Source: Candidatus Rikenella faecigallinarum
Lineage (GTDB): Bacteria > Bacteroidota > Bacteroidia > Bacteroidales > Rikenellaceae
Reading direction: 5' to 3'
NCBI GenBank assembly: GCA_019113395.1
Contig: DXHL01000021.1
Span: forward strand, 180,237-244,236
Length of the DNA: 64,000 bases
The notes below the pieces were generated by a model that did no database searches, was not told where the DNA came from, and saw only the letters and a program-made list of their open reading frames with translations. Position numbers and translations under genes: made by a program. Shown here in pieces: positions 55,452-63,877 of this stretch (position 1 is its first letter; each line of letters opens with the position of its first letter).

Positions 55452-56102
55452 CTACTCCTGCACGCAACGGACGGATACGCTATATCCTCGACTACTTGTG
55501 CTGTTAGGAGAAATATTTGTCATCTGATAATATAAGCGTTTAACAGCATTTATTTCATTAATTGAGGAAGACCAAAAAGCAGCATTAAGACCTACATAAT
55601 ACAAAACTCCTGAGGTAGCATATCGTGTTCCAGAAGAGGGATACCAAGCCAACTGGTTGTATAATCGACCATTCAGAGCGGATTTGTTTCCAGAAGAGGA
55701 TAACATACCTTCATTGTAATGTGGAGCGGATGTAGTAGAAAAATCTCCCCATGTTATTTCTGCATCTGTTGGTATTCTCCACCCTTTTGGACAGGGATCA
55801 TAATTGCTTTTTTTGTTTCCATCACCCCATAAATCATCATTTTGGTAAATCACATTGTTGGTGTACCAGTCCCATGGAGATGCTGTATTGTAAATAAAGG
55901 ATAGAGGATGCTTTATCGCATAATTTTGTGAATTAGCACCATTCATTACGTCTGCAGTTGTGATATTTACTTTGCCATATCCTGTACCATCCTCTGATAA
56001 TTTTTCGCCTGAGGCTCCATAAATTGGTATGGTTGTGGCATTTTGTCCATCAATTTGAGTTATCGTGCTGCCGTCGGCGCCCGGGAAACCGTCCTTGCGG
56101 CC
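55452..56102 (-). pseudogene. Silent cassette C: promoterless FISUMP/C-type-lectin-like adhesin C-terminus
   Basis: There are 217 codons from GRKDGFPGADGSTI to RCVQE-stop. The track ORF's N-terminus (MSMRRYLFEEVAAFF) is translation of the upstream gene's terminator hairpin. Here homology extends three codons further upstream (YQW before GRKD), the sequence expected in an intact parent gene. The core has PIYGASGEKL, YAIKHPLSFIYNTASPWDWYTNN, DLWGDGNKKSNYDPCPKGWRIPTDAEITWGDF and AWYPSSGTRYATSGVLYYVG. The interior is AT-rich and strongly diverged from A and B. Confidence 0.75.
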
Positions 56103-56125
56103 CCACTGGTACAAATGACGACGCT

Positions 56126-56165
56126 TAACAAAAAACGCCGCTACCTCCTCAAAGAGGTAGCGGCG
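56126..56165 (-). terminator. Terminator of the PNGase F-like gene (flank of cassette copy C)
   Basis: CGCCGCTACCTC / GAGGTAGCGGCG perfect stem followed by TTTTTTG on the minus strand; the cassette begins about 25 bp later. Confidence 0.92.
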
Positions 56166-56204
56166 CATACTCAAGACAACGATACTAATACTACATCAAT
56201 GGCT

Positions 56205-57623
56205 CTACTTGTCGAACCCGAACAAATCCACTTCGACAAAATAAGAGGCTACACCATCATCCGACTTGGGACCTTCAAACTCTGAAATAAAGGCCTCCAG
56301 GTCGAGGTTCAGCGTCATCTGACCTCCCCCTTCCGGAACGTCCAAAATCTTCCAATAGTGTGTATGAGCCGGGTTGCCCGGGCAGAAGTTGGCACGGTCA
56401 AAGTAGTAGGTGCCGGCCTGTGCATAATTGTCGCCACATTCGACAAAGATAGTCCCCGGATAAGCCGCCGACACACCATTGACCGTCACCGTATAGGTGT
56501 TGTAGTCAAACTCTGCACAGTTGTTGGTGCTGTATCCCGTACGGTTCGGGAAGGTGCCCTGGTCATGGCCGTAACCCGTGAAGGTCGCCTTCATTTCGAT
56601 GCTCTTCACATTGGCCGGAATGGTGAAGGTGCGTTCGCCCATACGAGCGGCCCCTTCAATGTCGTTTTCGCCCGAGAAGCCGTAGCCCCAGCGGCGATAC
56701 CCCGTGTTGTCGTTTTCGTGGCTGTCGTACACCTTGGCCGACCATACCGTGGTGCGTTCGGGTTCCCCCTCGTAGAGGTCGAACGTCAAGGTTACCGTAT
56801 GACGTTTCCCTGTTCCGTTCGGACCGCCCCAGTCGCCGTCAAAGTAGATACGGAACTCTGTCGCCCCGCTCAGCATCGGCAGATAGTCCGTCACATCCAT
56901 ATAAAAGGTCTTGGACCATGATGCGTCAAACGAACCGCCGTAAGGCGTAATGGCACGCGTAATTTCATACCAGTTGCCTGTGGTTTTGTCCTTCACGAAA
57001 ATCATCGTCGTGTAGTCCCAATCATTGGGGCCGCCGTTCATCCCGCCCATGGTGTAGTTCAGAATGGCGCGACGATACGATTTGGTCTGCGTATCCGGGA
57101 AGGTGAGGCTGAATTTGTAGTCATTATCCATTCCCCAACCGAAGAAATAGAGCGGAATGGCACCGCTGGTCACCACCGTGCTGGGCGAGGCCTTGGTGGT
57201 CAGTTCTTCCGGGTATTTTTCATAGTACGGGGCACGGTCGAGCAGCTGAGCACCCTGATTAACCGTTCCGGCCTGGGTGACCGTAATGGTACGGGTCAAG
57301 ATATCTTTTTGCGCACTGGTGCCGGCTGTCACCGTAATGGTGGTCGAGCGTTCGGTTTCACCATAGTTATAGTCGGCGTTGATAATCAGTGTGTTGTTAG
57401 CGCCTTTGGATGCCGAGCACCACGACTGGCTCTCGTCGACGGAGAACATCCACTGAGGTTGATTGGTGGTAATGGTCAGGGTTTGGCTGGATGCCGTGGC
57501 TTCGAGGGTGACGCTTTCGGCGGGGTCGATACTCAGGGACGGCTCTTCGGTGGTTTTTTCCTTACAGCCGGCCAGCATCACCGCCGCGCACAGCGTCGAG
57601 AGGGATAACAGTTTGAGGTTCAT
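56205..57623 (-). CDS. BACON domain lipoprotein with PNGase F-like domain
   Basis: The protein has 472 residues with a lipoprotein signal (LCAAVMLAGCKE). A BACON domain spans about residues 30-120 (TLEATASSQTLTITTNQPQW; VTQAG). The rest resembles the two-domain PNGase F fold: WDYTTMIFVKDKTTGNWYEITRAITPYGG, YMDVTDYLPMLSGATEFRIYFDGDWGG and the C-terminal region with WGYGFSGENDIEGAAR. PNGase F removes N-glycans from Asn. Catalytic residues cannot be confirmed by eye. A surface glycan-degrading role is suggested by the nearby beta-mannosidase. Confidence 0.7.
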   Translation of the reverse strand: MNLKLLSLSTLCAAVMLAGCKEKTTEEPSLSIDPAESVTLEATASSQTLTITTNQPQWMFSVDESQSWCSASKGANNTLIINADYNYGETERSTTITVTAGTSAQKDILTRTITVTQAGTVNQGAQLLDRAPYYEKYPEELTTKASPSTVVTSGAIPLYFFGWGMDNDYKFSLTFPDTQTKSYRRAILNYTMGGMNGGPNDWDYTTMIFVKDKTTGNWYEITRAITPYGGSFDASWSKTFYMDVTDYLPMLSGATEFRIYFDGDWGGPNGTGKRHTVTLTFDLYEGEPERTTVWSAKVYDSHENDNTGYRRWGYGFSGENDIEGAARMGERTFTIPANVKSIEMKATFTGYGHDQGTFPNRTGYSTNNCAEFDYNTYTVTVNGVSAAYPGTIFVECGDNYAQAGTYYFDRANFCPGNPAHTHYWKILDVPEGGGQMTLNLDLEAFISEFEGPKSDDGVASYFVEVDLFGFDK

Positions 57624-57724
57624 ACGATTTGAGTTTGGGTTGAGTGGTTAGTTTATTGTGACGTTATCACAAGGGTAAATTTAAGACAATTTTTCGCGGA
57701 AATCCTAATGCCTCGGAGGATTTT

Positions 57725-59806
57725 CTAATCGACCCGCTCGAAAACCAAGGCTGTACGGCTCACGTTGTATATGCGCATATAGTGGCGTGTGATGCCGTCA
57801 CCGTCCGTGCGGGCGCTGGTAAAATACTCGCCGCTCTGGGCACCGTCCGTCACACGGCCCTGACCGCCGAAACGGGTGGCGTCGCTGCTCAGTACCACGC
57901 ACCATTTGCCCGGCGAAGGGGCCGGCAATTCGTAGTCGGGGATGCTGGCCGTGGGGTGCCAGTTGAAGACAAAGAGCAGTCCCGCCTGTTCGTAGATAAG
58001 AGTTTTGTTGGCTTCATCCACTTTGATGCGGTAACCGTAACCGGCGCTCAGGATGCGGTGTTGTTTGAGCAGTGCCACCATGGCCCGGTCGAAGCGCCAC
58101 AGGTCGATATAGCGCAGGTAGTCGGCCTCGGCCAGTGACCACTGGCGGCGCGCATGGGCATAGCTCCAGCCGTTCCCTTCGCGCGGAAAGTCAATCCATT
58201 CGGGGTGTCCGAATTCGTTGCCCATGAAGGTGAGGTAGGCTTCGCCGCCGAGGGTTGCCGTAATCAGACGAATCATTTTGTGGAGGGCGATGCCGCGGTC
58301 GATAATCAGGTTTTGCGACTCGCGGTTCATGCAGAAGTACATTTCCTTGTCCATCAGGCGGAAGGCGATGGTCTTGTCGCCGACCAGCGCCTGGTCGTGC
58401 GACTCGCAGTAGGCCACCGTGTGGACATCGGGCAGGCGGTTGCAGAGCACCTCCCACATGCGGTAGAGGTTCCACTCTTCGTCGGGCACGTCTTTGAGGT
58501 ACTCAATCCAGAAGTCGGGGATAGCCATGCCCAACCGATAGTCGAATCCCACACCGCCATCGGCAATGGGCACGGTCACTCCCGGCATGCCGCTGACATC
58601 TTCGGCTATGGTCACCCCGTGCGGTTTGAGGGAGTGTACCAAGTCGTTGGCCAGGGTGAGGTAGAGGATGGCGTCGCGGTTGGCACCGTCTCCGAAATAG
58701 GCGTCCAGTCCCCATTCGGGAGCCTGTACGCCATGGTGGTGGTAGAGCATGGAGGTGACGCCGTCGAAACGGAACCCGTCGAAATGGAACTCGTCGAGCC
58801 AGTATTTGATGTTCGAGAGCAGGAAGTGCTGCACTTCGTACTTGCCGTAGTCGAAGAGCATCGAATCCCACTGGGGGTGTTCGCCGCCCGGGCCGGGGAT
58901 GGAATAGAGGTGGTCGGTGCCGTCCAGACGGTTGATGCCTTCGTTGATGTTTTTGACGTAGTGGGAGTGGACCAGGTCCATCACCACTCCGATGCCCATG
59001 GCGTGGGCTTGTTTGACGAGCTCTTTCAACTCTTCGGGGGTTCCGAAACGCGAACTCGGCGCAAAGAAACTGCTCACGTGGTACCCGAAACTCCCGTAGT
59101 AGGGGTGCTCGGCAATGGCCATCAGCTGCACGGTATTGTAGCCCAGTTCTTTAATGCGCGGCAGAATCCTGTCCGTAAACTCCGCGTAGCTTCCCACCCC
59201 TTCGGTCTCCTGTGCCATACCCACATGAGCCTCGTATATCAACAGCCCTCCGTCCCGACGGGCCGTTTCGGTCAGTCGGTAGTCGTCGCCCTCCCAGTCA
59301 AACGGCGTTTGGGGTTCCCACACCTGTCCGCAATAGTCTTTGGTGGTGTCATTCTGCACCACGCGGCGGATGTAGGCCGGGATACGGTCCATCCACGAGC
59401 CGTCGGCTCCGTGGACGTACATCTTCACCAGGCTCCCGTGCCGCAACCGTCCGTCTGTCGCCTCGTCCGAGAGGAAGAGGCTCCACACGCCGTTCGAGTC
59501 GGGTTCTCGTTCGGCGGGGAACTGCGTCCGTTCCCAGTCGTTGAAGTCGCCGAAGAGAAAGACCTCCCGTGCTCCGGGCAGCCACTCCCGAAACCACCAT
59601 CCGCGGCGCGAGGGGTCGTAATGGATGCCGAAGTAGAGGTGGGCGTTGGCATAGTCGGTCAGTGAGCCGCTCCAGCGACAGATGTCGTGCTTACGCTCCA
59701 GAAAACGTTGGGCGCGTGCCACAAGTTCCGCTTCGGCGGGTTGGAGCCAGGGGTCGCGTTCGACCATGGGCAGCGGAAGGGTGAGGAGGGAGGTTGCGTG
59801 TGCCAT
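57725..59806 (-). CDS. glgB: 1,4-alpha-glucan branching enzyme (GH13)
   Basis: The start is moved to MAHATSLLTLPLPM (59806), giving 693 residues. An N-terminal CBM48-like domain (YFGIHYDPSRRGWWFREWLPGAREVFLFGDFNDW) precedes the GH13 barrel, with VVMDLVHSHYVKN, the nucleophile region FRFDGVTSMLYHHHG and ESHDQALVGDKT. ICRWSGSLTDYANAH resembles the eukaryotic-like GBE subfamily. It introduces alpha-1,6 branches in glycogen. No other glg gene is adjacent. Confidence 0.93.
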   Translation of the reverse strand: MAHATSLLTLPLPMVERDPWLQPAEAELVARAQRFLERKHDICRWSGSLTDYANAHLYFGIHYDPSRRGWWFREWLPGAREVFLFGDFNDWERTQFPAEREPDSNGVWSLFLSDEATDGRLRHGSLVKMYVHGADGSWMDRIPAYIRRVVQNDTTKDYCGQVWEPQTPFDWEGDDYRLTETARRDGGLLIYEAHVGMAQETEGVGSYAEFTDRILPRIKELGYNTVQLMAIAEHPYYGSFGYHVSSFFAPSSRFGTPEELKELVKQAHAMGIGVVMDLVHSHYVKNINEGINRLDGTDHLYSIPGPGGEHPQWDSMLFDYGKYEVQHFLLSNIKYWLDEFHFDGFRFDGVTSMLYHHHGVQAPEWGLDAYFGDGANRDAILYLTLANDLVHSLKPHGVTIAEDVSGMPGVTVPIADGGVGFDYRLGMAIPDFWIEYLKDVPDEEWNLYRMWEVLCNRLPDVHTVAYCESHDQALVGDKTIAFRLMDKEMYFCMNRESQNLIIDRGIALHKMIRLITATLGGEAYLTFMGNEFGHPEWIDFPREGNGWSYAHARRQWSLAEADYLRYIDLWRFDRAMVALLKQHRILSAGYGYRIKVDEANKTLIYEQAGLLFVFNWHPTASIPDYELPAPSPGKWCVVLSSDATRFGGQGRVTDGAQSGEYFTSARTDGDGITRHYMRIYNVSRTALVFERVD

Positions 59807-59854
59807 GACGGTAGAGACGGTTGGTGAATACTGTACAGAGAGAGGGTCTATGGA

Positions 59855-59862
59855 CAAATATA
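59855..59862 (-). promoter_or_regulatory. glgB promoter -7 box
   Basis: TATATTTG on the minus strand, 49 bp before the chosen glgB start; it supports the shorter start. Confidence 0.5.
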
Positions 59863-59991
59863 CTTTTTTTCGGTGACAAAAACCAGCGCGCAGCAGATGA
59901 TAAGCGAACGGTTGTGAGCGTAGCCGGGAGGGAGCGGATGCCGACCGTAAAATCTTTACCCGAAGGTGGGCCTATCTTGACTCTTTTGTGC

Positions 59992-59999
59992 TAACTTTG
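59992..59999 (+). promoter_or_regulatory. Beta-mannosidase promoter -7 box
   Basis: TAACTTTG on the plus strand, 64 bp before the ATG at 60063, divergent from glgB. Confidence 0.5.
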
Positions 60000-60062
60000 T
60001 CAGATAACCGTTCGTTTGCTCGAGCAAACAACCGACGCATAACCTTATTTAACCCGAACCGC

Positions 60063-62756
60063 ATGAAAAAATCTCTCCTTTATTTGTTGAGCGCCACCTC
60101 GCTGGCCATGGTATCGTGCCACACGACGGATGTGGCGCAGTTGTTGGCCGAGTCCCCCCAGCGCAGCGAACAGACCCTGACCGAGGGTTGGGTTTTCCGT
60201 CAGGCGGCGGACCCGACCGATACGCTCGCGGCGCAGAGTGCCCGCAGCGTGCCCGATTGGTTGTCGGCCACGGTGCCCGGCGTGGTGCACACCGACCTCT
60301 TGGCACATGGGCTGATACCCGAACCATTTGCCGGCACGACAGAACCTGACCTGCAGTGGGTGGGCGACCAGACCTGGGAATACCGCATGGAGTTTACCCC
60401 CGCGGCCGACATCCTGGACAAACAGGTGCAGGAGCTGGTATTCAAAGGTCTCGATACCTATGCGGATGTCTACCTGAACGACTCGCTGGTGCTGGGCGGA
60501 GCCGATAATATGTTCCTCGAGTGGCGTATTTCCGTGGCGGGGCTGTTGCGTCCCGATACGCTGAATACCCTGCACGTCGTGTTCCACCCCGCCTATCAGA
60601 CGGCACTGCCGATGGCTCAGGCGTGGCCGGTGAAACTCCCCAACGACAACGACAAGGGCGAGTGGAAAACCAGCGTCTTTACCCGCAAGGCCCCCTACCA
60701 TTTCGGATGGGACTGGGGACCGCGTTACCTGACCGCCGGAGTGTGGCGCCCGGTCTATCTGGATGCCTATTCGACGGCTGCGATTGAAAACGTGCAGTTT
60801 GTGCGGGGTCGTCAGGACTCCCTGCAGGGTGACTTTACGGCGCGCGTCACGGTGACCGCAGCGGCCGAGCAGGCTCCGGTGCGGATTATTGTGGCCGACT
60901 CGACGGGACGGGATATCTATGCCAAAGCCGATGTGATGCTGGACGGAGGAGAAAATACCGTCGAATTGCCTTTCTCCATCACTCACCCGAAATTGTGGTG
61001 GCCCAATGGGTTGGGTAAGCCCAATCTCTATACGGTGCATACGTTCGTGACCGACAAGTCGGGCCGGCTGCTCGACCGCAACACCCAACGCATCGGGGTG
61101 CGCACCATCCGCCTGGTACAGGAACCCGACAGCGTGGGCGAAGGCGAGAGCTTCCAATTTGTCGTAAACGGCATTCAGACCTTTATCAAAGGAGCCAACT
61201 ACATCCCGCAGGATGCCTTCCTGCCTCGGGTGGATACGGCCCGCTATGAACGGCTGATTGAGACGGCCGTCGCCTCGAATATGAACATGCTCCGCGTCTG
61301 GGGCGGAGGGATTTACGAGGAGGACCTGTTCTTTGACCTGTGCGACGAACAGGGGCTGATGGTGTGGGAAGACTTTATGTTTGCCTGCGCATTCTACCCG
61401 TGGGATACGGCCTTCCTGAACAACGTGGAACGCGAAGCGGTGTATAATGTGCGTCGGTTGCGCAACCACCCGTCGCTGGCGCTGTGGTGCGGCAACAACG
61501 AAATCGACGAAGCCTGGAACCACTGGGGCTATCAAGCGCTCTATGCCTGGGATTCGACCGAACAGGCGCAGGTAAAACACGGCATCGATACGATTTTCCG
61601 CGGCATTCTGGCCGATGTGGTGGCTCGCGAGGACAGCGGCCGTCAATATCACCCCAGTTCCCCGATGTATGGGCGCGGCAATCCGTTGAGCCAAATCAAA
61701 GGCGATGTGCATTACTGGGGCGTGTTCCACGACGAGGAACCCTTCTCGGTTTACAAGGACAAACCGGGCCGTTTCAGCAACGAATACGGTTTTGTGTCGC
61801 TGCCGTGCTACGACACCTATCGCGAATATTTCCGACCGGACGAAATGTGGCTCTACTCGCCGGCCATGAAACTCCACCAAAAGACGCCCAAAGGGTATCG
61901 TCTGCTGGAACAGTACATGGTGCGCGACCTGCCGCTGCTCAAGGAGGATTTCCGCACGTATGTCTACCTCTCGCAACTGCTCCAGGCCGAGGGGATTAAA
62001 ATCGCCATGGAGGGGCAGCGCAGCAAGCGACCCTTCAATCAGGGGACGATGTACTGGCAGTTGAATGACTGCTATCCGGCCATTTCGTGGAGTTCGATGG
62101 ACAGCCGTTACCGCTGGAAGGCATTGCAATATTACGCCGTGCGGAGCTACGCTCCGACGCTGCTGTCGTTCGAGCGGGTCGATTCGTCGGCCACGGCCGT
62201 GCTGTGGGCCATTACCGACAAACAGGCTCCGCAGGCGGGAGAGGTGACGCTGCGTCTGCAGGATTTTGCCGGAAAGGTGGTTTGGGACAGTACGCTGCGT
62301 GTGGATGTGCCGGCCAATGCCAATCGCGAGTTGCTGCGAGCCGCCGATACCACGCTGTTGCGTGGTCAGGCGGCAGCGCAAATGGCTCTGGTGGCCGAGG
62401 GGGTTGTCGGTGGCGACACGTTGAGGTCGATATACTGGTTCGTTCCGTTGAAGGATTTGCAACTGCCGAAAGCAGACTATACGGTGACCTATCGTCAGAC
62501 AGGACCGCGGAGCGTAGCCGCTACGCTGACGGCACGCAACCTGCTCAAGTCGGTGCTTTTCGAGGCCGAAGCGTTGCAGGACAATCCCTCGGATGCCTAT
62601 TTCGATATGCTGCCGGGTGAAACGCGAACCATTACGCTCAACTTCACCGAACCAATACCTGCAACGGGTGTTGATGGATTGGGAATAAGCCTCCGCACGC
62701 TGAATGACCTGGTGGGGCGTCCATCGGCAGTGCCGGTGTCGCAAAATGTCCAGTAG
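60063..62756 (+). CDS. Beta-mannosidase-like GH2 glycoside hydrolase, lipoprotein
   Basis: The start is moved to MKKSLLYLLSATSLAMVSCHTT (60063), giving 897 residues with a lipobox MVSC. The N-terminal sugar-binding domain (VPGVVHTDLLAHGLIPEPF; KGLDTYADVYLND) and Ig-like domain precede the TIM barrel: RVWGGGIYEEDLFFDLCDEQGLMVWEDFMFACAFYP, acid/base CGNNEIDEAW and nucleophile FSNEYGFVSLP. These are GH2 beta-mannosidase traits. It would remove beta-linked mannose from N-glycan cores or mannans in the periplasm or at the surface. Confidence 0.92.
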   Translation: MKKSLLYLLSATSLAMVSCHTTDVAQLLAESPQRSEQTLTEGWVFRQAADPTDTLAAQSARSVPDWLSATVPGVVHTDLLAHGLIPEPFAGTTEPDLQWVGDQTWEYRMEFTPAADILDKQVQELVFKGLDTYADVYLNDSLVLGGADNMFLEWRISVAGLLRPDTLNTLHVVFHPAYQTALPMAQAWPVKLPNDNDKGEWKTSVFTRKAPYHFGWDWGPRYLTAGVWRPVYLDAYSTAAIENVQFVRGRQDSLQGDFTARVTVTAAAEQAPVRIIVADSTGRDIYAKADVMLDGGENTVELPFSITHPKLWWPNGLGKPNLYTVHTFVTDKSGRLLDRNTQRIGVRTIRLVQEPDSVGEGESFQFVVNGIQTFIKGANYIPQDAFLPRVDTARYERLIETAVASNMNMLRVWGGGIYEEDLFFDLCDEQGLMVWEDFMFACAFYPWDTAFLNNVEREAVYNVRRLRNHPSLALWCGNNEIDEAWNHWGYQALYAWDSTEQAQVKHGIDTIFRGILADVVAREDSGRQYHPSSPMYGRGNPLSQIKGDVHYWGVFHDEEPFSVYKDKPGRFSNEYGFVSLPCYDTYREYFRPDEMWLYSPAMKLHQKTPKGYRLLEQYMVRDLPLLKEDFRTYVYLSQLLQAEGIKIAMEGQRSKRPFNQGTMYWQLNDCYPAISWSSMDSRYRWKALQYYAVRSYAPTLLSFERVDSSATAVLWAITDKQAPQAGEVTLRLQDFAGKVVWDSTLRVDVPANANRELLRAADTTLLRGQAAAQMALVAEGVVGGDTLRSIYWFVPLKDLQLPKADYTVTYRQTGPRSVAATLTARNLLKSVLFEAEALQDNPSDAYFDMLPGETRTITLNFTEPIPATGVDGLGISLRTLNDLVGRPSAVPVSQNVQ

Positions 62757-62780
62757 CTATCCTAAGGTACTGATAATATG

Positions 62781-62819
62781 AGCGGGGCTGACCATCAATA
62801 AGATGGTCAGCCCCGCTCG
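62781..62819 (+). terminator. Terminator after the beta-mannosidase gene
   Basis: GAGCGGGGCTGACCATC-AATAA-GATGGTCAGCCCCGCTC, a 17 bp perfect stem between convergent genes, probably bidirectional; weak T-tract. Confidence 0.75.
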
Positions 62820-62838
62820 TTTGGTGGGATGATACCGC

Positions 62839-63174
62839 TTAGGCCTGCGGCTGTGTCGTTGCGGTGGTGCTCTCCACGAGCGGAGCATCGTGATTGTATT
62901 CGGCCTGTTTGAGCAGCACGGGACATTTCATCGACGAAATACGGCATCGGAAAGCCTCCTGAATAATGATGCTTTTCCGCTCCAAAGCATCTTCTTTCGT
63001 TTCGAGTTTGGTCTCCAATTTCTCAACTTTAACCGTCAGGCGGCCGATTTCATCCTGCAGGAGGGTCACAATCTTCGAAGTTTCGTCAATCCGTCGGCTG
63101 TTCTTTCCCAAAATCCAACTCACCAGCGCAACGGCAATCGGTGCAATGACATAAATAATCCAAGTGTCCATCAT
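62839..63174 (-). CDS. Small membrane-anchored coiled-coil protein, unknown
   Basis: The protein has 111 residues (110 if the second Met is used). One N-terminal TM (WIIYVIAPIAVALVSWILG) is followed by a heptad-rich coiled coil (KIVTLLQDEIGRLTVKVEKLETKLETKEDALERKS). Then comes a two-Cys segment (CRISSMKCPVLL) and a Thr/Ala tail. The layout resembles small prophage-borne lysis or accessory proteins. I do not recognise a family. It lies beside the distal end of hairpin array D; the gap 63175-63359 shows no gene. Confidence 0.5.
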   Translation of the reverse strand: MMDTWIIYVIAPIAVALVSWILGKNSRRIDETSKIVTLLQDEIGRLTVKVEKLETKLETKEDALERKSIIIQEAFRCRISSMKCPVLLKQAEYNHDAPLVESTTATTQPQA

Positions 63175-63359
63175 ACATCAGTCTAAATATTCGATAGTAT
63201 TTTTAACAGGTTATGCGACAAAAATGTGCTGTTTGTCTTTTCTCACCAAGCGAGATGTGATGGTTTGTTCCTAATATCCAATGCCCATTGGAGATATGTT
63301 CCGTTTCGGGTTGCTTCGAACCGATGTAGCTGCGCTCTTTAATCGAATATGCTTTACTT

Positions 63360-63877
63360 CAAACTCTGCTGGTTGGAGTGTCCAGCGGCACCAGCTTTCC
63401 ATATGGGTCGGCTCCGCTTGACATTAGGAGTTGATAAGCTGTCGTTTGGCTTGCCAGCCAATTCGTGTTTGAGCACAAGCAGTTGCGGTTCTCAGCCGCC
63501 CGAATGCGGAGAGCCAGTGCCGCTGGGCACCCGAGCCGACTTGTGTCTACCCCATACTTCGCAGGCTGCAATTCGAGGCAAACTGCCTGTAGAATGCGAC
63601 TTCGTTAGAAGTCGTGCAGGCCGAAGCCGCCCCCAGCGGAGGCCTGCTCTGAGGCGAGCACGCTCCGCCGGCTTCGACCTGAGAACTTTGTGTAGTCTGA
63701 TATAAGTCTGTTCGGGTACCGCTCGGCACCCGGAGCCGGCGGAGGCAAAAAAGCGAACCCGAACGGGTGAGTTTTCAGCCCTCCGCATCCGGGCGGCTCC
63801 GGGCTGACGGGTTGCCTCAGCAACCCGAGGGGATAGAAGGAATATTTGTTTTCAGTTATAGCATACGGTATTGCCCT
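63360..63877 (-). repeat. Hairpin array D
   Basis: Large hairpins: 63617-63681 (same module as B1, nearly identical over about 75 bp) and 63729-63803 (CCCGGAGCCG / CGGCTCCGGG). A shorter hairpin lies at 63487-63515. Small tag hairpins are 63598-63613 (GACTTC-GTTA-GAAGTC) and 63808-63827 (CGGGTTGC-CTCA-GCAACCCG). The distal end carries GTGCCGCTGGACACTCCAACC (reverse strand), like the end of array B. Confidence 0.8.

Noticed and set aside
60045-62744. 899 aa minus-strand ORF opposite the beta-mannosidase
   Set aside because: Arg/His-rich shadow frame; the GH2 gene on the other strand has all family motifs.
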